From NCBI GenBank assembly GCA_041838515.1, contig JBGYPP010000083.1:1-64000 (forward strand): a DNA stretch of 64,000 nt, given 5' to 3'. The notes under the pieces are model-generated. The model ran no database searches and was not told the DNA's origin. It saw only the letters and a list, made by a program, of their open reading frames with translations. The stretch comes from JBGYPP01 sp041838515. Its GTDB lineage: Bacteria > Bacillota > Clostridia > Lachnospirales > Lachnospiraceae. Positions 54,403-62,440 of this stretch are shown one piece after another (position 1 is the first letter of the stretch; each line of letters opens with the position of its first letter). Both the position numbers and the translations under genes were made by a program.

Positions 54403-54431
54403 TTGCGCAAAAGCCCAAAATCGCATATACT
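54403..54431 (+). promoter_or_regulatory. Promoter of rnpB
   Basis: -35 TTGCGC at 54403-54408, 17-base spacer and -10 TATACT at 54426-54431, placing the start near 54437, where the P1 helix begins. Confidence 0.8.
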
Positions 54432-54436
54432 GGAGG

Positions 54437-54777
54437 GGCGAGTAGAACGCATGGCCGCGCTCCCCTTGGGGGGTGAGGAAAGTCCGGGCTTCATAGGGCA
54501 GGATGCCAGATAACGTCTGGTGGAGGCGACTCCAAGGACAGTGCAACAGAAATAAACCGCCGGCGGTACCAGGCCGGTAAGGGTGGAAAGGCGCGTGTAA
54601 GAGACCACCGTTTTGCAAGAGATTGCAAAAGCCATGTAAACCCCATCCGAAGCAAGACCAAGCAGGGGCTATAGGCTTGCCCGGCCTGTCCCTAGGTAGG
54701 TCGCAAGAGGCATATGGCAACATATGTCCCAGATAGATGGCCATGATATACAGAACCCGGCTTATGGGCTGCTCGCC
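54437..54777 (+). ncRNA. rnpB: RNase P RNA
   Basis: Terminal helix P1 pairs GGCGAGTAG (54437) with CTGCTCGCC (ending 54777). Conserved blocks in order: GAGGAAAGTCCGGGCT near 54475, a GTGCAACAGAAATAAACCGCC-type P7/P10 segment near 54541, GGTAAGGGTGGAAAGG, GTAAACCCCATCCGAAGCAA and the 3' ACAGAACCCGGCTTATGGG. This is the ancestral (A) type. A reading frame entering from 54724 is a shadow. Confidence 0.96.
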
Positions 54778-54818
54778 TTTTTGGAACATACCGCTTCGGT
54801 GGATGTGATTTTTTTGAC

Positions 54819-54852
54819 AAAAGCCCTTTTCCAAAAGGAGGAGGGCTTTTTT
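54819..54852 (+). terminator. Terminator after rnpB
   Basis: AAAAGCCCT and its partner AGGGCTTTTTT flank an inner TTTCC/GGAG pairing, ending in six T. It lies just before the nth ribosome site. Confidence 0.8.
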
Positions 54853-54870
54853 GTCGCATGGGAGGGAAAA

Positions 54871-55518
54871 ATGACAAAGAAGCAAAGGGCCTTGGCCATT
54901 ATTGAAGCCCTGCGGACAGAGTATCCGGATGCAGAGTGCACGCTGGAATTTCAGGAGCCGTGGAAGCTTTTGGTCAGCGTGCGCCTGGCCGCCCAGTGCA
55001 CGGATGCCCGGGTCAATGTGGTGGTAGCCGTTTTGTTCGCAAAATATCCCAGCGTGGAGGCTCTGGCCGCCGCACCCCTGGAGGATATAGAGGCCATAGT
55101 GCGGCCCTGCGGTCTGGGACCCAGCAAAGCCAGGGATATCAAGGCTTGTATGAACCAGCTGTTGGAACGGCATGGCGGCCATGTGCCGGGGGATTTTGAC
55201 GCTTTGATGGCCTTGTCCGGAGTGGGCCGCAAAAGCGCAAATCTGATAGTGGGGGATGTGTTTGGCCGGCCGGCCATAGTGGCGGATACCCACTGCATAC
55301 GTTTGAGCAACCGCATGGGCCTGGTAGATGGGGAAAAGGATCCCGTCAAGGTGGAGATGGCATTGTGGAAGATCATCCCTCCGGAGGAGGGGAATGATTT
55401 TTGCCACAGGCTGGTACTGCATGGGCGGGCTGTATGCCAAGCCCGGACCAGGCCGGACTGCGAAGGCTGTGCTGTGCGGCCCTGGTGCAAGCAGGTGCTG
55501 GACAGAAAGAGGAAATAA
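54871..55518 (+). CDS. nth: Endonuclease III
   Basis: Nth removes oxidised pyrimidines from DNA. The 215-residue product has LLVSVRLAAQCTDARVN (usual form LSAQ.TD), the HhH loop LSGVGRKSANLIVGDVFG with its catalytic lysine, the catalytic Asp in IVADTHCIRLSNRMG and a 4Fe-4S site CQARTRPDCEGCAVRPWC. ATG 54871 follows GGGAGG. A longer frame upstream crosses rnpB and is not used. Confidence 0.94.
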   Translation: MTKKQRALAIIEALRTEYPDAECTLEFQEPWKLLVSVRLAAQCTDARVNVVVAVLFAKYPSVEALAAAPLEDIEAIVRPCGLGPSKARDIKACMNQLLERHGGHVPGDFDALMALSGVGRKSANLIVGDVFGRPAIVADTHCIRLSNRMGLVDGEKDPVKVEMALWKIIPPEEGNDFCHRLVLHGRAVCQARTRPDCEGCAVRPWCKQVLDRKRK

Positions 55519-55581
55519 GAAAGGTGGTGTATTAGTACAGATAAAGGAGTGTCCGGTAGGATGGGAGTTAAAAAGAATGGC

Positions 55582-55614
55582 AAAAAAATAGATGGCCCAG
55601 CCATCTATTTTTTT
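55582..55614. terminator. Bidirectional terminator between nth and tRNA-Glu
   Basis: AAAAAAATAGATGG pairs with CCATCTATTTTTTT around a CCCAG loop. Confidence 0.88.
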
Positions 55615-55616
55615 CG

Positions 55617-55688
55617 CAGCTCGTAGGGGAATCGAACCCCTGTTTCCGCCGTGAGAGGGCGGCGTCTTGACCGCTTGACCAACGAGCC
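55617..55688 (-). tRNA. tRNA-Glu (CTC)
   Basis: The minus strand folds as a cloverleaf with acceptor GGCTCGT/ACGAGCT and D-arm with GGTCAAGCGGTC. The anticodon stem CCGCC/GGCGG has loop CTCTCAC (anticodon CTC), and the T-arm contains GGGTTCGATTCCC. CCA is not encoded. Confidence 0.95.
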
Positions 55689-55720
55689 ATTTTTTTGTAC
55701 CACTTACTTGGCACTAGAAT

Positions 55721-55749
55721 ATACTAGCACAGGATAGAGAGGATTGCAA
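55721..55749 (-). promoter_or_regulatory. Promoter of tRNA-Glu
   Basis: On the minus strand: -35 TTGCAA (55744-55749), 17-base spacer and -10 TAGTAT (55721-55726). Confidence 0.75.
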
Positions 55750-55922
55750 TAGGAAAAGGGGAAAAAATCAAAATTTTTTTTGGGGAGGAGGGGATGTGGG
55801 AGTGGTGAGGCGGAGAAAGTTAGGAGCAGGAGCTGAAATAAGGGAGAGAAATGGGAGGCTTTGTGATATAATGAGCGCTGTCAGAGAAGTGCATCAGGGA
55901 GTCCGGGTGGAGGGAGTTGGAC

Positions 55923-56903
55923 ATGGATGGATACCAGAGGAGGGGGGAGCAGGAACGCACGGCCATGCTGCTGGGAGAGGCTGCCCTGGCGAGGTTGCAG
56001 GGATGCAGAGTGGCTGTGTTTGGCCTGGGAGGTGTGGGAGGGGAGGCCGCCCTGGCCCTGGCCCGGGCGGGCGTGGGGGCCTTGGATCTCTGCGATCACG
56101 ATGTTTTTGCCCTGTCCAATCTCAATAGGCAGGCTCTGTCGGATTATGCCAGTCTGGGCAGGTCAAAGGCGGAGGTGGCCCGGGAGCGCATTTGGGCCGT
56201 GGCTAGACATTGCCGGGTGCGGATTTTTCCTATGTTCTATCTGCCGGAGAATAAGCAGGCCTTTCCCTTGGGGGAGGCGGATTATATTTTGGATGCCATA
56301 GATACGGTGACGGCCAAGCTGGAGCTGGCCGTGGAGGCCAAACGGCTGGGCATACCTATTATCAGCTGTATGGGTACGGGCAATAAGCTGTATCCGGAGA
56401 GGCTTCGTTTGGGGGATATCTATGAAACCAGCGTTTGCCCGCTGGCCAAGGTCATGCGCCGGGAGCTGCGCAGGCGGGGCATAGAGGCGCTGGAGGTGGT
56501 GTATTCTACAGAGGTTCCCCGCAAACCCCTGGCTGTGTCGGGATATGGGGATGCCTTGGCGGGGGAGGATGCTGAGCCGTCCGGAGAAAATGCGCCGTCC
56601 AAGGGGGCGGGGCCGGGAGATGAAAATGGCTTGGCCGGAGAAAATGCGCCGGCCGGAGATAATGCGCCGTCCAAGGGGGCGGGGCCGGGAGATAGAAATG
56701 GCTTGGCTGGAGAAAATGCGCCGGTCGGAGATAATACGCCGTCTGACGGAACAAATCTGCCGCAAATGCCCTACGGCGCTGCGATCCCGGGCCTGGTCAA
56801 GAGCCGAGGCAAGTCGGTGCCTGGCAGCGTGTCCTTTGTGCCGCCGGCGGCGGGACTGATGATGGCCGGGCGGGCGGTGCGTCGGCTGGCGGGGGTGGAG
56901 TGA
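55923..56903 (+). CDS. tcdA: tRNA threonylcarbamoyladenosine dehydratase TcdA (E1-like)
   Basis: TcdA uses ATP to convert t6A into its cyclic form. The 326-residue product has RVAVFGLGGVGGEAALALAR for ATP, DHDVFALSNLNRQ, DAIDTVTAKLELA and the catalytic-loop stretch SCMGTGNKLYPERL with VCPLAKVMRRELRRRGI. Residues about 214-277 are a Gly/Pro/Asn/Ala-rich tandem repeat that the family lacks. The C-terminus resumes normally (GSVSFVPPAAGLMMAGRAVRRL). ATG 55923 follows GGAGGG by 7 bases; TATAAT at 55867-55872 may be its -10. Confidence 0.9.
   Translation: MDGYQRRGEQERTAMLLGEAALARLQGCRVAVFGLGGVGGEAALALARAGVGALDLCDHDVFALSNLNRQALSDYASLGRSKAEVARERIWAVARHCRVRIFPMFYLPENKQAFPLGEADYILDAIDTVTAKLELAVEAKRLGIPIISCMGTGNKLYPERLRLGDIYETSVCPLAKVMRRELRRRGIEALEVVYSTEVPRKPLAVSGYGDALAGEDAEPSGENAPSKGAGPGDENGLAGENAPAGDNAPSKGAGPGDRNGLAGENAPVGDNTPSDGTNLPQMPYGAAIPGLVKSRGKSVPGSVSFVPPAAGLMMAGRAVRRLAGVE
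56565..56750 (+). repeat. 72-bp tandem repeat inside tcdA
   Basis: Two full copies with partial flanks. The marker AATGCGCCGTCCAAGG begins at 56589 and 56661, 72 bases apart. The repeat encodes the 24-residue unit containing APSKGAGPGDENGLAGENAP. Confidence 0.9.
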
Positions 56904-57022
56904 GGAAGAGGCGTAAAGGGAATTTTTTGAATAAAGAAATTGAAAAATAATTTTTTGTCAAACAAATATATATTTGAAATATATTCCTGTTTAGTAGATA
57001 TTGTGCAGATGTTTTATATTCT

Positions 57023-57376
57023 TTAATAATTTGCGGCCTGTCGCGCCAGATATAGGTAATCCGCCAGGTGCTTGTTTTCTATGTCTTCCAGTGTATGCAA
57101 TTTCACATGACGGCGGCTCTTGCCCTTTCCCTCCAAAAAACCGTGGGGGTCTTCCATCTCGGCGCCATGGCCAAACTCCACCGTCACATGCTGCCTATAC
57201 ACAAAAATGCCGCAAAAAGGCGCAGGTGCGGCAAACAAGATGCCGCCGTATTTTGCTTCCTCGACAACTGTGCCTGCCAGTTGCAATACTTTGGCGCGAG
57301 CGCTATAGGCGATTTCATATAAGTGAGGATGTGCGCTTTGCCAGTCCTCCAGCAGATTTTTTATTTTAGGGTCCAT
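57023..57376 (-). CDS. DUF1801 family protein
   Basis: The 117-residue product starts MDPKIKNLLEDWQSAHPHLY. It has ARAKVLQLAGTVVEEAKYGGILFAA, FCGIFVYRQHVTVEFGHGAEME and a late HVKLHTLEDIENKHLADYL. This fits the DUF1801/YdhG fold, whose function is unknown. ATG 57376 follows AGGAG. A longer frame to 57586 runs into rpsT and is not supported. Confidence 0.75.
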   Translation of the reverse strand: MDPKIKNLLEDWQSAHPHLYEIAYSARAKVLQLAGTVVEEAKYGGILFAAPAPFCGIFVYRQHVTVEFGHGAEMEDPHGFLEGKGKSRRHVKLHTLEDIENKHLADYLYLARQAANY

Positions 57377-57445
57377 GTTTTTCTCCTGATTGGCGTATTG
57401 GACAGGTAAAATTTTGGCAAATGAAGCATTATTGACAACAAAAGC

Positions 57446-57471
57446 AGCCAGATAAGCGCACTTATCTGGCT
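57446..57471 (-). terminator. Terminator after rpsT
   Basis: An 11-bp stem, AGCCAGATAAG/CTTATCTGGCT, is followed on the minus strand by GCTTTTGTTGT. Confidence 0.75.
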
Positions 57472-57530
57472 CAAACTTATGTTGTACACGCTCCTCCCGG
57501 AAAAACCGCCTGGAATCGCTGCCATGACCC

Positions 57531-57794
57531 TTAGGCCATCTTGCGCACGGTCTTTTCCAGGCTGGACATCTTGCGGGAAACGGCATTTTTGTGGTAGACT
57601 CCTTTTTGAGCGGCCTTCAAAAGGGTCTTAATAGCCACGCTCAAACGATCCAATGCCAGAGCTTTGTCGCCTGCCTGAACGGCGCCCAGCACTTTCTTGC
57701 TGGCAGTTTTTACCCTGGAACGCATAGCGCGGTTGCGAATGTTGTTGGCGCGGGCAATCAGCGCCCTTTTCTTAGCGGATTTGATGTTAGCCAA
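57531..57794 (-). CDS. rpsT: 30S ribosomal protein S20
   Basis: The 87-residue basic protein has ANIKSAKKRALIARANNIRN, RSRVKTASKKVLGAV and KGVYHKNAVSRKMSSLEKTV, all typical of S20. The start is TTG at 57794, giving the usual (M)ANIKSAKKR. GGAGGG lies 7 bases upstream, and that site overlaps an ATG at 57809 which would add five residues not found in the family. Confidence 0.95.
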   Translation of the reverse strand: MANIKSAKKRALIARANNIRNRAMRSRVKTASKKVLGAVQAGDKALALDRLSVAIKTLLKAAQKGVYHKNAVSRKMSSLEKTVRKMA

Positions 57795-57878
57795 AGTTGA
57801 ACCCTCCATAACTGTATTGAAGCAAATTTTATTTCAAATATCCATTTCTTTGGAAATCCCAAGGAAACATACTAAAAT

Positions 57879-57907
57879 ATATTAGCAAAGAAGGGATGGC
57901 CTGTCAA
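57879..57907 (-). promoter_or_regulatory. Promoter of rpsT
   Basis: On the minus strand: perfect -35 TTGACA (57902-57907), 17-base spacer and -10 TAATAT (57879-57884). The -35 touches the ATG of the divergent GDPD gene. A leader of about 80 bases precedes the rpsT start. Confidence 0.85.
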
Positions 57908-58764
57908 TGGAAATTTGGTCAAATTCTTTTTGGAAAATGGGAGCTCTGGCGCTTGGGGTCTGCGGCGGCATATCTCTGCTGATGCGGCCGGGCCGGGGCG
58001 GCAGGCGGCGGCTGGAGCCTTTCCTGGGCAGGCATTTTGCCCACAGGGGCCTGCATGACGGCAACAGGACGGTGGCGGAAAACTCCCTGGCCTCCTTTCG
58101 ACGGGCTATAGAGGAGGGTTATGGCATAGAGTTGGATGTGCGCCCTTTGGGCTGCGGCGGGCTGGTGGTGTTCCACGACAGGGATCTGTCCAGGGTCTGC
58201 GGTCTGGGCCGCCCCTTGGAAAGGCTGGATATGCACAGGCTGGGGGAGTGCCGCCTGCCCGGAGGGGAGAGGATACCCACGCTGGAGGATGTGCTGGCGC
58301 TGGTGCGGGGCCGGGTGCCGCTTTTGGTGGAAATCAAGGCCGAGGGCCCTTATGCGCGGCCGGGGCGCATGGCCTGGCTATGCCGCCAGGTGGCGCAGCG
58401 CTTGGACAAATATTCGGGCCTGGTGGCCGTGCAAAGTTTCCATCCCGGGGTTTTGGCCTGGTTTGCCAAGCATAGGCCGCTGGTGCCCCGGGGGCAGCTG
58501 GCAGACGACTTCCGCCGCTCCAAGCCCGGGGAGCATAGGGGCTGGGGGTATTTTTTGCTGGAAAATCTGTTGTGCAACTTTCTCAGCCGCCCGGATTATG
58601 TGGCTTACAATCACAGGTATCTGGGCAAGTGGTCCCTGCGGCTGGGCCGGTGGCTGTGGAAAACGCCCATGGCCGGCTGGACCATAGAGGACAAAAAGGT
58701 GTGGAATGCTTTGGGAAAACGCTTGGATATCTGTATTTTTGAGAGATTTGAACCGAAAAAATAG
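57907..58764 (+). CDS. Glycerophosphodiester phosphodiesterase family protein
   Basis: The 285-residue product has a short N-terminal hydrophobic segment (ALALGVCGGISLLM, about 12-26). The GDPD TIM barrel follows: FAHRGLHDGNRTVAENSLASF, GIELDVRPLGCGGLVVFHDRDLSR with the catalytic His pair and metal residues, IPTLEDVLAL and LLVEIKAEG. It would release glycerol phosphate from deacylated lipid or teichoic acid material. No good ribosome site is seen before ATG 57907, and the start may be later. Confidence 0.88.
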   Translation: MEIWSNSFWKMGALALGVCGGISLLMRPGRGGRRRLEPFLGRHFAHRGLHDGNRTVAENSLASFRRAIEEGYGIELDVRPLGCGGLVVFHDRDLSRVCGLGRPLERLDMHRLGECRLPGGERIPTLEDVLALVRGRVPLLVEIKAEGPYARPGRMAWLCRQVAQRLDKYSGLVAVQSFHPGVLAWFAKHRPLVPRGQLADDFRRSKPGEHRGWGYFLLENLLCNFLSRPDYVAYNHRYLGKWSLRLGRWLWKTPMAGWTIEDKKVWNALGKRLDICIFERFEPKK

Positions 58765-58816
58765 GAGAAAACCACATTTTCCCACAATAATAAAAGGAAT
58801 ATGTGCAATTTGCCAC

Positions 58817-58845
58817 TTGTTTTTGCCCCTCTTCCTTGCTACAAT
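58817..58845 (+). promoter_or_regulatory. Promoter of ppdK
   Basis: -35 TTGTTT at 58817-58822, 17-base spacer and -10 TACAAT at 58840-58845, 51 bases before the ATG. Confidence 0.75.
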
Positions 58846-58896
58846 ATAAGCAGTTGCAGCGCAAACATTTTTCTCAAAGCAAGGGAGAAGCACATC

Positions 58897-61530
58897 ATGA
58901 AAAAATGGGTCTACAGTTTTAAGGAAGGCAAGGCGGATATGAAGAATCTGCTGGGCGGCAAAGGTGCCAACCTGGCGGACATGACCTCTTTGGGCCTGCC
59001 TATTCCCCAGGGTTTCACCGTTACCACGGAGGCCTGCATCGACTATTACAACCAGGGCAAGTCCGTGCGCCCGGAGATAGAGGAGCAGATTTTTGCCGCC
59101 GTGTCGGATTTGGAGAATCTGATGGGCAAGCGCTTTGGCGACACCCAGGATCCCTTGCTGGTATCTGTACGCTCCGGCGCCAGGGCCTCCATGCCCGGTA
59201 TGATGGATACCATTTTGAATTTGGGTCTGAATGATGAGGCCGTAGAGGGCTTTGCCAAAAAGACCGGAAATCCCCGCTTCGCCTATGACTCCTATCGCCG
59301 TTTTATCCAGATGTATGCGGATGTGGTTATGGAGGTGGGCAAGTCCTTTTTTGAGAAAAAGATCGATGAGCTGAAGGAGTCCAAGGGTTATACCTCGGAT
59401 ATGGATATGACTGCCGAGGATCTGAAGGACTTGGTGAACAATTTCAAGGCCGTGTACAAAGAGGCCATGAACGGAGAGGAATTCCCCCAGGATCCCAAGG
59501 TGCAGCTGATGGGTGCCGTAAAGGCCGTGTTCCGCTCCTGGGACAATCCCCGCGCCATCGTATACAGGCGCATGAACGACATACCGGGAGATTGGGGTAC
59601 GGCGGTAAACGTGCAGTGTATGGTATTCGGCAATAAGGGTGAGACTTCCGGCACCGGCGTGGCCTTTACCCGCAATCCTTCCACCGGCGCCAGGGGCATA
59701 TACGGAGAGTATCTGATCAATGCCCAGGGCGAGGACGTGGTGGCCGGCGTGCGTACGCCCAACCATATCACCCAGCTGGAGCAGGATCTGCCCGAGTGCT
59801 ACAAGGAGTTCGTGGAGATAGCCGAGCGCCTGGAGAAGCATTACAGGGATATGCAGGATATGGAGTTTACCATAGAGGAGGGCAAGCTCTACTTCCTCCA
59901 GACCCGGAACGGCAAGAGGACGGCTGCCGCCGCTCTCAATATAGCCTGCGACCTGGTGGATGAGGGTATGATTACCCCGGCGGAGGCTGTGGCCCGCATA
60001 GAGGCCAAGAGCCTGGACCAGCTGTTGCACCCCACCTTTGACCCTGCGGCGCTGAAGGCCGGCGAGGTCATCGGTTCTGCGTTGCCCGCCTCTCCCGGAG
60101 CAGCAGCCGGCAAGGTGTACTTCAATGCAGAGGATGCCAAGGAAGCCGGAGAAGGCGGCCGTGGCGAGAGAGTTATACTGGTGCGCCTGGAAACCTCTCC
60201 CGAGGATATCGAGGGCATGCATGCAGCCAGGGGCATACTGACCGTGCGCGGCGGCATGACCAGCCATGCTGCGGTTGTGGCCAGGGGCATGGGCACCTGC
60301 TGTGTATCCGGCTGCGGCGAAATCAAGATAGACGAGGAAGCCAAGGAGTTCACCCTGGGCGGATACACCTTCCATGAGGGAGATTACATCTCTCTGGACG
60401 GCTCCACCGGCAAGATTTACAAGGGCGACATAGCCACGGTGGACGCTTCCCTGGAGGGCAATTTTGGCCGTATTATGGAGTGGGCTGACCAGTACAGGGT
60501 GTTGAAGGTGCGTACCAATGCTGATACGCCCGAAGATACCAAAAAAGCTGTGGAGCTGGGCGCTGAGGGAATAGGCCTCTGCCGTACCGAGCATATGTTC
60601 TTCGGAGAGGAGCGCATACCTAAGATTCGCAAGATGATACTTTCGGACACCGTGGAGGCCAGGGAGGCGGCTTTGAACGAGCTGCTGGCTTTCCAGAAGG
60701 CGGATTTCAAGGCCATGTACGAGGCTCTGGAGGGTCGTCCCATGACCGTTCGCTATCTGGATCCGCCTCTGCATGAGTTCGTTCCCACCAGCGAGGAGGA
60801 TATAGCGGCGCTGGCCAAGGATATGGGTCTGACTCCAGCCGATGTAAAGGCCAAGTGCGATGGACTCCATGAGTTCAATCCCATGATGGGGCACAGGGGC
60901 TGCCGTCTGGCTGTAACTTATCCGGAGATAGCCAGGATGCAGACCAGGGCCGTTATGGAGGCCGCTATTGAGGTGGCTTCAGAGAAGGGATTTGCTATAG
61001 TGCCGGAGATCATGATCCCTCTGGTTGGCGAGAAGAAAGAGCTGAAATTCGTCAAGGATATCGTGGTGGCCACGGCTGAGCAGGTCAAGAAAGAGAAGTC
61101 CAGCGATATCCAGTACCATATTGGTACGATGATAGAGATACCCAGGGCGGCATTGATGGCGGATGCCATAGCTGAGGAGGCCGAGTTCTTCTCCTTTGGC
61201 ACCAATGACCTGACCCAGATGACCTTTGGCTTCTCCAGGGATGATGCAGGCAAGTTCCTGGATGCCTACTATCAGGCCAAGATCTTTGAGTCTGATCCCT
61301 TTGCCCGCCTGGACCAGAACGGCGTAGGCCAGCTGGTAAAGATGGCCGTGGAAAAGGGCCGCAGCGCAAGGCCGGAAATCAAGCTGGGCATCTGCGGCGA
61401 GCACGGCGGGGATCCCTCCTCCGTGGAGTTCTGCCACAGGACGGGTCTGGATTATGTGTCCTGCTCCCCTTATAGAGTGCCCATCGCCAGGCTGGCAGCA
61501 GCCCAGGCGGCTTTGGCGGAGAAGAAGTAA
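58897..61530 (+). CDS. ppdK: Pyruvate, phosphate dikinase
   Basis: The enzyme interconverts pyruvate, ATP and phosphate with PEP, AMP and pyrophosphate. In anaerobes it often serves glycolysis or gluconeogenesis. The 877-residue product has an N-terminal ATP-grasp domain (LLGGKGANLADMTSLGLPIP; VRSGARASMPGMMDTILN), the swivelling phosphohistidine domain GGMTSHAAVVARGMGTCCVSG with His near residue 457, and a PEP-binding TIM barrel ending in GICGEHGGDPSSV and SCSPYRVPIARLAAAQA. It is full length, and codon use is notably less ATA-rich, as in highly expressed genes. Confidence 0.97.
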   Translation: MKKWVYSFKEGKADMKNLLGGKGANLADMTSLGLPIPQGFTVTTEACIDYYNQGKSVRPEIEEQIFAAVSDLENLMGKRFGDTQDPLLVSVRSGARASMPGMMDTILNLGLNDEAVEGFAKKTGNPRFAYDSYRRFIQMYADVVMEVGKSFFEKKIDELKESKGYTSDMDMTAEDLKDLVNNFKAVYKEAMNGEEFPQDPKVQLMGAVKAVFRSWDNPRAIVYRRMNDIPGDWGTAVNVQCMVFGNKGETSGTGVAFTRNPSTGARGIYGEYLINAQGEDVVAGVRTPNHITQLEQDLPECYKEFVEIAERLEKHYRDMQDMEFTIEEGKLYFLQTRNGKRTAAAALNIACDLVDEGMITPAEAVARIEAKSLDQLLHPTFDPAALKAGEVIGSALPASPGAAAGKVYFNAEDAKEAGEGGRGERVILVRLETSPEDIEGMHAARGILTVRGGMTSHAAVVARGMGTCCVSGCGEIKIDEEAKEFTLGGYTFHEGDYISLDGSTGKIYKGDIATVDASLEGNFGRIMEWADQYRVLKVRTNADTPEDTKKAVELGAEGIGLCRTEHMFFGEERIPKIRKMILSDTVEAREAALNELLAFQKADFKAMYEALEGRPMTVRYLDPPLHEFVPTSEEDIAALAKDMGLTPADVKAKCDGLHEFNPMMGHRGCRLAVTYPEIARMQTRAVMEAAIEVASEKGFAIVPEIMIPLVGEKKELKFVKDIVVATAEQVKKEKSSDIQYHIGTMIEIPRAALMADAIAEEAEFFSFGTNDLTQMTFGFSRDDAGKFLDAYYQAKIFESDPFARLDQNGVGQLVKMAVEKGRSARPEIKLGICGEHGGDPSSVEFCHRTGLDYVSCSPYRVPIARLAAAQAALAEKK

Positions 61531-61550
61531 TCCTGGAAGTGTGTGGGTGG

Positions 61551-61582
61551 AAATCCCCCCGGCGAGGCCGGGGGGATTTTTT
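61551..61582 (+). terminator. Terminator after ppdK
   Basis: AAATCCCCCCGGC pairs with GCCGGGGGGATTT around GAG, followed by a T-run. Confidence 0.9.
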
Positions 61583-61622
61583 ATTGGGGCAGGACTGTGT
61601 GTGCTTATGGTTTTTTCGAGTT

Positions 61623-61650
61623 TTGCTATTTTCCGGATATATGATACAAT
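61623..61650 (+). promoter_or_regulatory. Promoter of the polysaccharide locus
   Basis: -35 TTGCTA at 61623-61628, 16-base spacer and -10 TACAAT at 61645-61650. It is followed by a roughly 200-base untranslated leader (61657-61859), in which I recognise no gene or riboswitch. Confidence 0.6.
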
Positions 61651-61859
61651 GGATAAAATATAAGTAAAAATATATTTTGGAAAATCATATATATTGGTGA
61701 ACAGGCAAGAGTTATTGCAACATCGGTAAGTTTGTCATGTAATCATAATCCGAGCTGTCCAGGGCTTAGTGGGGGTGGGAGTCGGATCGTTCGTGCAGAA
61801 GAGAAGCAACAGCTGGGTTATTTTCTCGGAAAGCGGAGAAAATTGGCTGGGAGGATGGC

Positions 61860-62438
61860 ATGCATTGCAATTGGTTTAAAGTGATTATGGGGCTGACAGG
61901 CGTGAAATATGGGAAGAATCTGCTGCTTAAAGGAGTTCCTGTGATCTTTAACAAAGCTGGAGCTGTCTTAGAGATTGGAGATAATTGCACAATAAAGAGC
62001 AGTTTTTTGTCTAACCTTGTAGGGCTGTATTCCCGGACGATTATTGTCACAAGAAGCCCTGGCGCATATATACGCATAGGCAATAATGTGGGTATATCGG
62101 CTGCGACGATTTATGCGAGAAAAGGAATAGAAATTGGAGATAATACAGCTATTGGCGGCAATGTGAAAATTTTGGATAATGATTTCCATCCCATTGAGGC
62201 AGAAGCGCGTGTAAGGCTTTTGGCAAATTCTGATGGAGGCGATAGCCTCTTGGTGCCGAGCAGAGAAATAAAAATAGGAAAAAACTGCTTTATCGGCTGT
62301 AATGCAATTATACTTAAAGGCACTGTATTGGGAGAAGGATGTGTGGTTGGGGCTGGCGCTGTAGTCGCAGGCCGGTTTGCAGATCATTGTGTTATTGCCG
62401 GCAATCCGGCAAAAGTGATAAAAAAATTGGAAGGGTGA
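61860..62438 (+). CDS. Left-handed beta-helix acyltransferase
   Basis: The 192-residue hexapeptide-repeat protein has LEIGDNCTIKSS, YIRIGNNVGISAATIYARKGIEIGDNTAIGG, IKIGKNCFIGCNAIILKGTV and the terminal VVAGRFADHCVIAGNPAKVI, typical of O-acetyltransferases of surface polysaccharide loci. GGGAGG precedes ATG 61860. The base composition becomes AT-richer from here on. Confidence 0.88.
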   Translation: MHCNWFKVIMGLTGVKYGKNLLLKGVPVIFNKAGAVLEIGDNCTIKSSFLSNLVGLYSRTIIVTRSPGAYIRIGNNVGISAATIYARKGIEIGDNTAIGGNVKILDNDFHPIEAEARVRLLANSDGGDSLLVPSREIKIGKNCFIGCNAIILKGTVLGEGCVVGAGAVVAGRFADHCVIAGNPAKVIKKLEG

Positions 62439-62440
62439 TT

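Noticed and set aside
54724..54870. N-terminal extension of endonuclease III
   Set aside because: It overlaps the 3' end of rnpB and the terminator. The ribosome site and family alignment point to ATG 54871.
57377..57586. N-terminal extension of the DUF1801 protein
   Set aside because: It crosses the rpsT terminator and gene end. ATG 57376 has its own ribosome site and family start.
58378..60894. 838-codon antisense frame opposite ppdK
   Set aside because: Antisense shadow of a full-length, clearly conserved enzyme, with no start signals.
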